Of a stretch of DNA of 64,000 nt, positions 7,554 through 16,674 are shown piece by piece. A model generated the notes under the pieces. It saw only the letters and a list, made by a program, of their open reading frames with translations, searched no databases and was not told the origin of the DNA. Source of the DNA: Fibrobacter sp. Lineage in GTDB: Bacteria > Fibrobacterota > Chitinivibrionia > Chitinivibrionales > Chitinispirillaceae. The DNA lies in contig JAAZBG010000322.1 in NCBI GenBank assembly GCA_012513915.1, forward strand, positions 1-64,000. Reading direction: 5' to 3'. The position numbers and the translations under genes were made by a program. Each line of letters begins with the position of its first letter. Position 1 is the first letter of the stretch.

Positions 7554-9926
7554 TTAAGTATTACGACTGGGAATTGTCAGAATAAACGTTGTTCCTTTAC
7601 CAAGGCGGGACTTGATCTCAGTAGTACCGCCCAGCGATTTCATTTTGTCAAACACTACATTCATACCAATGCCGCGACCTGATGTGTCAGTAATTTTATC
7701 TGCAGTTGAAATTCCCGGATGAAAGATGAGATTCATCTTTTCCTCTTCGCTCATTGATGGAACCATTTCTGCAGTCAGAATCCCCTTTTGAATCGATCTT
7801 TCCACAAGTTTATCAGTATCAATTCCCCGTCCGTCATCGGAGAGGAGGATGACCCGTTTCTCACTTGTTTTTCTAAACTCAAATCTGATTCTGCCAATTC
7901 CTTTATTTAGTTCTTCCCGTACTTCCGGTTCTTCGATTCCATGATCTACAGAGTTACGTATCAGGTGAATCAGAATATCATCAATATCGGTTAATTCTTC
8001 TGCCGGGTATAGTCTCATCTCATCATCAACATCAAATTGAACGTTTTTATTTTGTGCCCGTGCAGCTTTCTGAATACTTTTCAGATATTTCCGTGTTAAT
8101 GTTTTCAGCGGTTTCCAGGTTAACATCATGCATTCATTGTATAATGGCAGCAATGACTCTGATGGTGTGGTATTACGCAAAACAGCGCAGATCTCCTGTA
8201 TATTCCTGATCCGTTTCTCCGGTACGCGAACAGTGATTTCATCGTCACGTCCAAAAACCAGTTTTATCTTTTGATGAACCTCCCGCATTGCCTCATCCAT
8301 TTTATTCAGATATTCAATAATTGCAATAAGACTGTCTTCCCGTCTCATTCTTACCGGTTCCCGCAATTCCTCAAGCATATCTTCTGCTTTATGTGCATAT
8401 AATGAAACCATTTCAAAACCGTAGGAACCAGCATTACCTTTAATTGTATGAATGTGCCTGTACATGATATCAATTTTTTCTAATTCGATAAGATACTCCG
8501 GTCCATCCGGATGATTTTCCCTTTGTTTGATAACTCCATCCAAATCAATTTTTGTCTGCTGATGAAGCTGCTTCAGGCGGTCTAAAGTATCTTCGTTGAA
8601 TTCAGCAATCTCTTCGGGTGGTGTATTTGCAATTCCCAGGATTGTTTTGACCTCGTTTTCATGTCTTTGACGTTCAGCTGCTATCTGGATATCCTTAATA
8701 CGTTTTTCAGTAACATCCATGGCAAGAACCATTATTTTCGAAAGCTCTCCACTTTTGTTGTATATTTTTTGATACGAGATGGAAACATAATCCTGATCAG
8801 AATTTTCACCCTGCATAAGTTCAAGTTCCTGAACAGGGGCAAGCTTTACAAGTTTTTGCCAGCGTTGTGCTTTGTATTTTGCTTTTACAAGATTAAGCCA
8901 GGTACAAAAAGCTTCATTCTGTTTTGAATCCAGGCGCAACAGCTGATTGATATTATGTGATGCAATATCATCAACTTTGAGAATCTCATTTGCCCGTGCA
9001 GAGTATTCTTTATTTACGGATCCATCAAGATTTATTGTAAACAACCCCTGATCTATGTTGTTGAGAATGTCATTAACCTGTTGCATTTTTTCATCGATAA
9101 GTTCCTGAAGGTGGTCGGTATAACGCTTGATTGTCGTTCTCATTAATTCAAAATGATGTGCCAGATTACCTATCTCATCATTGCTGGGCACCACTATTGG
9201 TTGATTATAATCACCATTAGCAATTGCTTCACTTGATTTAACCAGCAGTCCAATCGGTTTTGTAATTTTATCGGCGAATCTTTCTATCATATAGTAGCCA
9301 GTCAACAGGGTAATCAAACATAGTAAGACCAGAACTGCAATAGATCTGTTTCTTGATGAAATTCTATCATTCAATTCAAGCCTGATCTGATCATTCATTT
9401 TTTTTGTGCTTAATCCATACCTGATGACCCCCAGTTTTGTATCTTCGGAGATCACCGGTGCGGCAAATTCAATTATCTCTGAACCGTCAAGCGTGTATTC
9501 ACGAAATGCAACTGTATTTAATAAAAATGCCCATTGCGATATACTGTCAGTCATTGGCTCCGGATTATTGACAATACCTTCGGGATTGGCTTTTGTTGAA
9601 TAGACCCATGGAACCATGGCGTCATTCATGTAGATTCCATAACTAATGTCGTCATCAATACTTAACGTTGAAGATACAAGAGCCTGAATAGCTGTGAACG
9701 CATTGTCTTCCGCCATTCCACTCATTGCTATGCTGTTATTCTGAATAAGAGTTTTCCCTTTTGCGGTAAGTGCGCTTTTGATATTCATTTTGGATTTTGA
9801 AATATTTTTTTCAACACTCACGACATTCATGATGATGGTAATTGATAATACCAGTAAAAAGATTATTGAAATCAGGAGCATCGTACCCGAAATCAACTTG
9901 GTTCTAATACTAATCATCTTTTTCAT
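7554..9926 (-). CDS. Transmembrane CheA-like histidine kinase (HAMP-PAS-Hpt-HATPase)
   Basis: This 790-residue protein has a first membrane segment (about residues 12-34), a periplasmic sensor region of about 160 residues, a second membrane segment (about 197-216), a HAMP domain, a coiled linker, a PAS-like domain (about 285-410), an Hpt/P1-type domain with the phosphoacceptor in HTIKGNAG (His near 490), and a CheA-class ATPase with N box HLIRNSVDHG (about 653), G1 box DDGRGID and G2 box GRGIGMNVV. The usual CheA C-terminal CheW-like domain is missing, so it need not join chemoreceptor arrays. It heads a minus-strand set with CheX-like, CheY, two binding proteins and a TonB receptor. I infer that it senses periplasmic ligand and phosphorylates the CheY. 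Confidence 0.88.
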   Translation of the reverse strand: MKKMISIRTKLISGTMLLISIIFLLVLSITIIMNVVSVEKNISKSKMNIKSALTAKGKTLIQNNSIAMSGMAEDNAFTAIQALVSSTLSIDDDISYGIYMNDAMVPWVYSTKANPEGIVNNPEPMTDSISQWAFLLNTVAFREYTLDGSEIIEFAAPVISEDTKLGVIRYGLSTKKMNDQIRLELNDRISSRNRSIAVLVLLCLITLLTGYYMIERFADKITKPIGLLVKSSEAIANGDYNQPIVVPSNDEIGNLAHHFELMRTTIKRYTDHLQELIDEKMQQVNDILNNIDQGLFTINLDGSVNKEYSARANEILKVDDIASHNINQLLRLDSKQNEAFCTWLNLVKAKYKAQRWQKLVKLAPVQELELMQGENSDQDYVSISYQKIYNKSGELSKIMVLAMDVTEKRIKDIQIAAERQRHENEVKTILGIANTPPEEIAEFNEDTLDRLKQLHQQTKIDLDGVIKQRENHPDGPEYLIELEKIDIMYRHIHTIKGNAGSYGFEMVSLYAHKAEDMLEELREPVRMRREDSLIAIIEYLNKMDEAMREVHQKIKLVFGRDDEITVRVPEKRIRNIQEICAVLRNTTPSESLLPLYNECMMLTWKPLKTLTRKYLKSIQKAARAQNKNVQFDVDDEMRLYPAEELTDIDDILIHLIRNSVDHGIEEPEVREELNKGIGRIRFEFRKTSEKRVILLSDDGRGIDTDKLVERSIQKGILTAEMVPSMSEEEKMNLIFHPGISTADKITDTSGRGIGMNVVFDKMKSLGGTTEIKSRLGKGTTFILTIPSRNT

Positions 9927-10093
9927 ATGGCATGCCTTTTCTTATTGCTCAGGAAAAAAATGTGTGATTTTAATGATAGCACCCTTACCATGTGTTCCCT
10001 AAACCAATAACGTATCACCTGTTTTTAAGGGAATGATAAACGAGATCCATTCAACAATAATGATATAGTTGTCACCGGTTTTTTGTCCAGATA

Positions 10094-10258
10094 TTACACT
10101 ATTACCATTTGAATACTTTCCTTTTTTAAGCATTTGTCCGGTAATGCAGTTCTATAATCAGGATTATTGTATGCACAGTGAATCAGATGCTGATGGTGCG
10201 GGCGAATAGACTCAGGTTCGAAAGACTGGTTATAACACCGTTGATCGGGTGTTGGCAT
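10094..10258 (-). CDS. Small protein of unknown function, 54 residues
   Basis: A 55-codon frame opens at an ATG at 10258, preceded by AGGGAGG with 7-base spacing, one of the best ribosome binding sites in the region. The predicted peptide begins MPTPDQRCYNQSFEPESI, has a His-rich middle (RPHHQHLIHCAYNN) and a lysine-bearing tail after DKCLKK. It has three cysteines, no signal peptide and no membrane segment. I do not recognise the family. It lies upstream of the kinase gene in the same orientation, 167 bases away, so it may be a leader gene of that operon or stand alone. Confidence 0.55.
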   Translation of the reverse strand: MPTPDQRCYNQSFEPESIRPHHQHLIHCAYNNPDYRTALPDKCLKKESIQMVIV

Positions 10259-10586
10259 CAGAAAGCCTCCCTAAAAAATCTGTAAACAGGTACGTATCAT
10301 TAATTGATTATATATACTTATTCTTTTTTTGCAATAAATTTGTTGGGCTGAGACCGCTACCTTTTTATGCTTTCATTTATCTGTAAAAATTGTCTGAACA
10401 TATAGTTATGACGGTATGTGTCATTAAATGCATCAGAATGCAGAATTTAAGTATACTGATTGATAGCAATAGTGGTGGATTATAACAGATCTGCTTCAGA
10501 CCTGTTTTGATAATCACTGCCCGTTTTAGGGTGCAGATTATGAAAACAGGTGAAGCAGACAGAAAACTTCGGTTGGATCTATCGGC
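10259..10586. other. Spacer with a long imperfect stem-loop after the GH10 gene
   Basis: About 330 bases contain no gene I can support beyond the upstream end of the small ORF. Positions 10491-10514 and 10537-10558 form a long imperfect hairpin (CTGCTTCA, CCTGTTTT and ATAATC arms matched by GATTAT, AAAACAGG and TGAAGCAG). It lies 29 bases past the GH10 stop on the minus strand and is a likely transcript 3' end, though no T-run follows. Confidence 0.5.
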
Positions 10587-11858
10587 TTAGCGCTGATTCT
10601 GAATCGTTACAGCCTGTTTACCACTTTGTGTGATGATCGTCTTACCTGCCATTGAGTGTGGAAGACCGGAGACCGGTGAATTTCCTGATGCAACGGCGTA
10701 TGTACCAATTTTAGCACCACGAAGATCAAATAGTGCCTGTGTGCTGTTTTTGTTTGTCATATTGACAGATGGAATTCTCTGACCAACGTGAATAATGCCT
10801 GTTGGGGGGGTATATGCTTTCAGTGTTTCAAGCAGCGATGTATACGCTGGTTTTGGCTGGAAATTTTTATCATAAATAAGTGCATCATCAGTACCTCTGA
10901 ATGTCCCCGGCACCCATGAGTGCTTGTCAGTAAATCCCCATATCATAAAAGTTCTGCATGCTGGATTTGCAAGTGCGACTTCCATAAACTCCCTGTAATA
11001 GTCAGCTTGCTTTTTTAGTTCATTCTGGTCTGTCGGGGTTGTAATTCTAATATCAAGTTCAGTAACCGCTATCTTTAGTCCCAGGGCGGCAAATCTCTCA
11101 AAATTTTCTTTAACGCTGGCCATAAATGCCGGGGTGTATTCTTCAAGTGTCTGATGCGACTGGAATCCGATGCCATGAATTGGAATTCCATTAGCAAGCA
11201 TTTTTTTGCATTTTTCATAAATCGCAGTCGATTTAGCGTTGACATTGGCGGTGTTGTAATCGTTATAGTAAAGAAGAACATTCGGATCAGCTCTGTGTGC
11301 AAAGACAAATGCAGAATCTATGAAATCTCCATTACTGAAACTATTTGTCCAGAAAGATCTGCGCAGCTCCCCTTTGTCTCCATCATTATGGAACGCTTCG
11401 TTAACGACATCCCATTCAAAGACTGTTTTATTTTCAGCCTTAAAATGAGTTAATACTCCGTTGATATGATCTTTCATTGCCGTCATAAGCTCCTGCCCTT
11501 TCAAGTTCTGAAGCCAACCAGGAGCCTGTGAATGCCATACCAGAGTATGACCTCTCATCTTCATATTGTTTGCTTTTGCAAATTTGACCATTTCATCAGC
11601 TCTGGAGAAATTGAATTGACCTCTATTTGCCTGAAGCGCATCCGGTTTCATCTCGTTTTCTGCGACAAGAGTATTGAAATCCTGTTTAACAATTTTGCTG
11701 TATGTTTGATCGGTGCTATAGGCATTATGGAATACACAGGTGCCGAGGTTCATACCGATTTTATCAGCATAGGTTCTAAGGTTATCCTGACTGCTTACTG
11801 AAATTGAAGACAGCAGCAGAAACGTGCAACACAGAATTGAAAATGATCCCCTCATCAT
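10587..11858 (-). CDS. Secreted GH10 endo-1,4-beta-xylanase
   Basis: The enzyme (about 423 residues) has a signal peptide (LLLSSISVSSQ), then a full GH10 TIM barrel: HTLVWHSQAPGWL, the acid/base Glu in WDVVNEAF (about residue 153), and the nucleophile Glu in TELDIR (about 267), with the closing WGFTDKHSW. It should cleave internal xylan linkages outside the cytoplasm. After about residue 345 comes a short C-terminal region (ALFDLRGAKIG, MAGKTIITQSG) that resembles a degenerate Por-type sorting domain. I chose the ATG at 11858 because AAAGGA lies 8 bases upstream. The esterase genes at 22.7-26.7 kb encode complementary xylan-debranching functions. The family call is secure. Confidence 0.95.
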   Translation of the reverse strand: MMRGSFSILCCTFLLLSSISVSSQDNLRTYADKIGMNLGTCVFHNAYSTDQTYSKIVKQDFNTLVAENEMKPDALQANRGQFNFSRADEMVKFAKANNMKMRGHTLVWHSQAPGWLQNLKGQELMTAMKDHINGVLTHFKAENKTVFEWDVVNEAFHNDGDKGELRRSFWTNSFSNGDFIDSAFVFAHRADPNVLLYYNDYNTANVNAKSTAIYEKCKKMLANGIPIHGIGFQSHQTLEEYTPAFMASVKENFERFAALGLKIAVTELDIRITTPTDQNELKKQADYYREFMEVALANPACRTFMIWGFTDKHSWVPGTFRGTDDALIYDKNFQPKPAYTSLLETLKAYTPPTGIIHVGQRIPSVNMTNKNSTQALFDLRGAKIGTYAVASGNSPVSGLPHSMAGKTIITQSGKQAVTIQNQR

Positions 11859-12170
11859 ATACAAATCCTTTCATTGGATTGCGCACTTAAGCCGGCGCAA
11901 ATTTTAAATAGTTATATAACTTATATCACTGTAATATAAGGATAAAAACAGGGATAAGCATAAAATAAAGATTATAATAAATACAAAAATAAATATAAAA
12001 ATAAGGAGACACTTAAAATCAGGAACATTCGAGTGTACTATGCAGGGTGTGAGGTCAACGCGGGCCAAACAGACAAGAATTTATCTGTAACTGTTTGGCC
12101 ATTAATGCGTTGGATATGTCTTTCGTACAGGATAGCTGTCAGTGTTACAGCTCATTCTGCACTGCAGCTA
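11859..12170. other. AT-rich upstream region of the GH10 gene
   Basis: About 310 bases separate the GH10 start from the GH15 stop; both genes run on the minus strand. The GH10-proximal half (11900-12010) is extremely AT-rich, which fits a promoter region. I see no supported gene and no clear terminator for the GH15 gene. Confidence 0.4.
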
Positions 12171-13598
12171 TCAATTGGCCACCAGGGCGGATCTTATTTT
12201 TCCTCTTTTTGTCCATTTCTTCTCTGCTTCTGCTTCGAAACCACGTATCGATTTAATTGCAGTATATGCCAGAGCGCACTCATTCTGGGCTGCAAAATAT
12301 TCTTTGTAGCTCCACGAAAGATCCCTGACCGAGCTCATGAATCCGCTGTAGCGATTATATTGTTCAGACAGATGAGCGCCATCGGAGTGTCGCCGGCAGG
12401 CAAAAACCTGACGGTTGGCTGCATCCATGATCTTCGTGAGTGATTCAATGTATTTTGTGGTACCGAACGTTATCGTCCCTTTTGAATCAAGACCGATCAA
12501 CCTGAAAAAGCCTGCATTAACATCATTGATAACAATATCGCGCTGGTTTTCTGTGTATTCCCTTACAAGCCGGTACAGATAGGTACCATAAATCAGTGTA
12601 CTGATAAACCAGGGTTGTCCCTCATTGATACCACTACCCATATCGCCATCATAAATATCACCCGGATATCTGCCAAGGCTGATTCCAAAGCCCTGGGCTG
12701 TGTCGGCATTGTTGATCGAATACTCTTCTCTAAAGAACCGGACGATTTTTTCTATGGTAACCAGATACGCATCAGTTGAGAGGCTTTGCCCGAAGCCATT
12801 GGAGAGGTATAAGGCGAACAAAACATCAATATTCAGATCGTTACCCGGGGTTGTAGTGCTTGAAATGCATGATTTGACATACGAATTTTGTATGAACTGG
12901 TTTCTCTTTGTAATCATGTCGTTCATGGCGGTAGTGATTTGATCAGTGTAATTTTCAAAACCCCTACGGGATACGAGCATGGAGAGTGCGGTGTAGTTAA
13001 TGGCATAGGTGTAGAAATGTTGTCCCTTTGCCTCTTCCCAAATGTTAACCGTGTCGTTTTTGTAATTGGTAAGTACCCATTTGAGATATGTTTCAAGGAT
13101 TGAGTCAAATTCCTTACAGTCAATTTTATCCTGTATGTGTTTTTCAATGCGTTGCAATGCGAGAATTCTTGTTGCCGGGCCATCACCCTGATGTCCCCAG
13201 TTGACAAATGGCGTACCGTCGATCTTCCACTTTGCCTGGTCGAGGAACTGCGAGGTTTTATAGCTGGCGCTGACAAATTGATAATAATTAACAAGCAGTG
13301 TTTTGAGCCAGCGAAAGTCGTCTATCAACTGTTCGATCTCCATGATTACAAGCCCCGAATCGCGGGTCCAGTCATATACATAGTTCTGATCGGTCTCCGG
13401 ATCCTCCTCCCGTGAAGGGCTTGCGATCATAGCTCCCGGTATTGAAGTAACACCTTCATCGGAAATCCGGTTGGAGGTAGTACAGAAGTTGTTGAGAAGG
13501 TTAGCGATGAATTTGATTGATAAATCGGGAGGGAAAACCTGTTCGGGAATATGCTGATCAAGCTGAACGGAATGGAAGGGTCGATTTTTCAAATACAT
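12171..13598 (-). CDS. GH15 glucoamylase-family protein, probably cytoplasmic
   Basis: The 475-residue protein matches the fungal-type glucoamylase (alpha/alpha-barrel) pattern: SREEDPETDQNYVYDWTRDS near residue 72, IWEEAKGQHFYTYAI (general-acid region), GINEGQPWF and HLSEQYNRYSGFMSSVRDLS near the end. No signal peptide or starch-binding domain is seen, so it probably acts on internal alpha-glucan. In the last motif the position that aligns with the catalytic-base Glu of Aspergillus glucoamylase (SEQY...GEQLSARDL) is Phe here, so activity or specificity may differ. AAGGAG precedes the ATG. It is divergently arranged with a GH13 gene across a 473-bp region, implying joint control of storage glucan. 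Confidence 0.85.
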   Translation of the reverse strand: MYLKNRPFHSVQLDQHIPEQVFPPDLSIKFIANLLNNFCTTSNRISDEGVTSIPGAMIASPSREEDPETDQNYVYDWTRDSGLVIMEIEQLIDDFRWLKTLLVNYYQFVSASYKTSQFLDQAKWKIDGTPFVNWGHQGDGPATRILALQRIEKHIQDKIDCKEFDSILETYLKWVLTNYKNDTVNIWEEAKGQHFYTYAINYTALSMLVSRRGFENYTDQITTAMNDMITKRNQFIQNSYVKSCISSTTTPGNDLNIDVLFALYLSNGFGQSLSTDAYLVTIEKIVRFFREEYSINNADTAQGFGISLGRYPGDIYDGDMGSGINEGQPWFISTLIYGTYLYRLVREYTENQRDIVINDVNAGFFRLIGLDSKGTITFGTTKYIESLTKIMDAANRQVFACRRHSDGAHLSEQYNRYSGFMSSVRDLSWSYKEYFAAQNECALAYTAIKSIRGFEAEAEKKWTKRGKIRSALVAN

Positions 13599-14071
13599 AA
13601 GGAACTCCTTTTTCTACAGGCGAAAGGGGCGACATGGTTTGGGGTTGATGCCGGGTATCCGCCTGCGTGGCAAATGATGATGTGGTTGTAGACAACAAAC
13701 GATAACATCGCACGATGAATCGCAGGTAAGTAGTATACAATGTACGACAGAAACAATCCAGACATTTTTTTACAAAATGCGTAGTCATCAGATGTTGACC
13801 GCGTGGCAGCCGTCAGGAAAAACATGTCCGGTCAGTGATTGATCGCGTAACTGAAGCAGGGTTTGTGTTTCATTACGAATAGATGGTTGAACATATCATG
13901 CAACTATTGTATACTTCCATGATAAAACTTTATATGTGGTGAATCCTGTCAACTATCAATTCATCGGTGATATATAATCCACATACAATTAATGAATAAA
14001 ATGTGTTGTTATACTATCAGAAATCTCTGATTGCAAACCCTAATCATCATTATTTGTAAAGGAGGTTCATC
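13599..14071. other. Divergent promoter region between GH15 and GH13 genes
   Basis: This 473-bp stretch must hold both promoters. A small hairpin ATCAGA/TCTGAT lies at 14016-14031 and a spaced inverted pair TATGTGG/CCACATA spans about 13932-13985, either of which could be an operator. No ORF with a credible ribosome binding site is present. Confidence 0.4.
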
Positions 14072-16006
14072 ATGCCGGATAGTATGGTGATAACCGCAAC
14101 CGAACTACCCTTTGGTGCAAATGTTTCCGTTGAAGGAGGAGTGACATTCAAGGTATGGGCACCAAATTGTACGAATGTATATGTTGTCGGCTCATTCAAT
14201 TCATGGACTCATGACATAACATCGGCTATGGAAAAAGACGATCATGGTATATGGAGCAGCCACGTAGAGAATGCAGCAGCAGGGGATACGTATATGTTTT
14301 ACGTTGAAGATCATGAACGTGGCATAGCACAATTGGTGCGTGATCCATTTGCCCGCGAACTAACCTATGATAAACCGGCCTGGCCGAAAAGCTACTGTGT
14401 TATCGTGGATCAGGAGGCTTATCATTGGCGTGCAGTCGGCTTTACTACGCCGGAACGTTCTGATATCATTTGTTACCAGCTGCATGTCGGATGTTTCTGG
14501 GGTCCCGACCGGCATAACAGAACCGCAGTATTTCTCGATATCATCGATCGCATTGAGCATTTGGCAAATCTTGGAATCAACGCGATTCAGTTGCTTCCGA
14601 TTGCTGAATTCAATACTTCCACCAGTATGGGATACAACGGGGTTGATCAGTTTTCAGCGGAAATGGATTATGAAGTTGATGATGACAATCTGTTACGTAC
14701 CTATGTTAACAAAGCAAACAATCTGTTTCGGACGAAGGGTTTTCCGCCGGTAACAATTGAAGAGGTGCGGGGAAGTTACAATCAGACGAAATTGCTTTTT
14801 GATCTATTACATGCCTGGGGTATTGCGGTCATTTGCGATGTCGTTTATAATCATGCCGGAAATCCCATTGATGACCAGTGTATTTTCAATCTGGATAAGC
14901 CTGATCCCGGCAGGAATGCAAGTCTTTACTTCTGCAATAACGATCATTGCGGTCCGGTATTTGATTTTTCAAAACCTATGGTGAGAGACTTTCTTATAAA
15001 AAACGCACTGTTCTATTTTGATGAACTGCATGTTGACGGGCTTCGTTTCGATCAGGTCAGCGTGATTGACTATGAGGGTGCTCCAAACGGATGGAACTTC
15101 TGTCAGGCGATGACCACTACAATACTGGCACATTACCCGAAAGCCATACTTAACGCGGAATACTGGGGTGTCAATCCGTGGGTGGTGAAACCGGTAAAGG
15201 ATGGAGGAGCCGGATTTAACTCCACCCAGCACGATCGGATCAGGATATCGGTACGTGCAGCTGTAAAACAGGCGTCGTATGGTATGGCTGCGACAGTTTC
15301 AATGGATGCTATCGCAGATGCACTTCATCACCGTGACTTCTCAGCTGACCAGATATTCACCTGTATTTGCAATCATGATATTGTTTACGCAGGTGATGGG
15401 GCAGACAGGGGAGACCGGATTCCAACGCTGGCGGATAGTCATAACGCGTGGTCGACGTATGCATGCGGACGCGCCCGGGTTGCCCATGGAATCCTTATGA
15501 CAGCACCGGGAATACCGATGCTGTTCATGGGTCAGGAGATGCTTGAAACCAAGCGTTGGCATGATTCACGACAGGAACAGTTCCTTCTGTGGTGGGATGG
15601 TCTCGATCATGGAGTCAGAACGGTCACTGATTTTTATCAATTTATGAAAGAACTTATTTCTTTGCGGAAGAATTACCGTGCACTTCGGGATGGTTCGGTG
15701 GATACCTATTATGTTCATAACATCGACAGAATTCTCGCATTCAGACGCAGTCTTGCTGGTGAACCGGAAATTGTTGTTGTTATCAGTTTTAACGATGCGG
15801 TATTGTATCACTATGAAATCGGCTTTCCGCAGCAGGGTGAGTGGAATGAAATTTTCAACAGCAACGTCTTTGACAATTGGGTAAACCGGAATGTCCACGG
15901 AAATGGCGGACGGATTCAGGTGGATGGTCCTTCGCGACAGGGCCTTTGTTCGTCGGCACGAATTATAATTCCGGCGAATTCGATTCTGGTATTCAGTAAA
16001 GAGTAA
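14072..16006 (+). CDS. GH13 alpha-glucan-acting enzyme with CBM48 (branching-enzyme-like)
   Basis: The 644-residue protein opens with a CBM48-type domain (VTFKVWAPNCTNVYVVGSFN) and continues as a GH13 barrel with region I (DVVYNHAGN), nucleophile Asp in GLRFDQVS (about residue 325), acid Glu in LNAEYWG (about 362) and transition-state Asp in CNHDIV (about 435), followed by an all-beta C-terminal domain. The combination fits 1,4-alpha-glucan branching enzymes and close relatives, but the sequence is divergent enough that an amylase or debranching role is not excluded. No signal peptide, so cytoplasmic glycogen or maltodextrin metabolism is likely. AAAGGAGG precedes the ATG. The GH15 gene is divergent. 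Confidence 0.88.
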   Translation: MPDSMVITATELPFGANVSVEGGVTFKVWAPNCTNVYVVGSFNSWTHDITSAMEKDDHGIWSSHVENAAAGDTYMFYVEDHERGIAQLVRDPFARELTYDKPAWPKSYCVIVDQEAYHWRAVGFTTPERSDIICYQLHVGCFWGPDRHNRTAVFLDIIDRIEHLANLGINAIQLLPIAEFNTSTSMGYNGVDQFSAEMDYEVDDDNLLRTYVNKANNLFRTKGFPPVTIEEVRGSYNQTKLLFDLLHAWGIAVICDVVYNHAGNPIDDQCIFNLDKPDPGRNASLYFCNNDHCGPVFDFSKPMVRDFLIKNALFYFDELHVDGLRFDQVSVIDYEGAPNGWNFCQAMTTTILAHYPKAILNAEYWGVNPWVVKPVKDGGAGFNSTQHDRIRISVRAAVKQASYGMAATVSMDAIADALHHRDFSADQIFTCICNHDIVYAGDGADRGDRIPTLADSHNAWSTYACGRARVAHGILMTAPGIPMLFMGQEMLETKRWHDSRQEQFLLWWDGLDHGVRTVTDFYQFMKELISLRKNYRALRDGSVDTYYVHNIDRILAFRRSLAGEPEIVVVISFNDAVLYHYEIGFPQQGEWNEIFNSNVFDNWVNRNVHGNGGRIQVDGPSRQGLCSSARIIIPANSILVFSKE

Positions 16007-16059
16007 CCACTACTTGCTCCGGTGTATGCCGCCGCATCGTGTTATATCTGTAAAGTAAA

Positions 16060-16674
16060 TCATTTTTGATTGTGCAGTACAAATAATGAATCGTCTCCCT
16101 GATTTACATAACAGAGCCTGATCCACGCGGCACTCCGGACTACTGATGATATTCGCAGTTCGTCCATACATCCCTTAAAATAGTGGTATGATGTACCCTG
16201 TATGTAAACGTATCCCCTGGTGTCAATAGAAACATCGTGAAGAAAAACCTTGATACTTCCAGTGTTGTAAAGCGTTGCTGGCGCAACCGGCGTAGAATCA
16301 CCATTCTGTGAGATTTGTATATCCGGTACAATTGTTCTTGTCCGCAGCTTGAGGTTGACAGCGTATAATGTATAATGGTTACTTACCGCTGAAGAAACAG
16401 ACATTCTGTAACAGCCATCAGGGCCGGTGGTGTCGGAATAACTTACGGATGATGATGTCTCTTTTGCAGGGTCAAAATCTGACGGGTACATGGTTACAAC
16501 GGTCAGATCAGCCGGAGTGCCATCCTGCTTGATTATTTTACCGATCACAGTTTCAGAGCCTGTTCCACCGGTTCCGGTTGTTTGTTGTGATGTACATTTC
16601 AGGACTATAAGAAAAAGACCGATAAGTATGGGTATCATTATTCGTTTGACAAGTGCGGGCATTATTCTACTCAT
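16060..16674 (-). pseudogene. Lipoprotein gene with apparent internal deletion (CarboxypepD_reg start, LamG tail)
   Basis: The 204-codon frame starts like a lipoprotein (hydrophobic run to LIVLKC, Cys27) with a carboxypeptidase-regulatory-like beta-sandwich (VIGKIIKQDGTPADLTVV, TTGPDGCYRMSV). After GYVYIQGTSYHYF it jumps straight into CMDELRISSVVRSAAWIR and NQGDDSLFVL, which is only the last 35 or so residues of a LamG/ConA-like domain. The rest of that domain, normally some 150-200 residues, is absent. The frame remains open, so a short fused protein could still be made. It overlaps the end of the truncated TIGR02147 gene by 8 bases, the same arrangement as the intact pair at 60588-62044. 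Confidence 0.65.

Noticed and set aside
10190-10275. GEMM-like riboswitch (GGCGAAT, GAAAG and AGCCTCCCTAAA resemble parts of it) on the plus strand
   Set aside because: Order and spacing do not fit the c-di-GMP-I consensus, no plus-strand gene follows, and the stretch is better explained by the small minus-strand ORF and its ribosome binding site.
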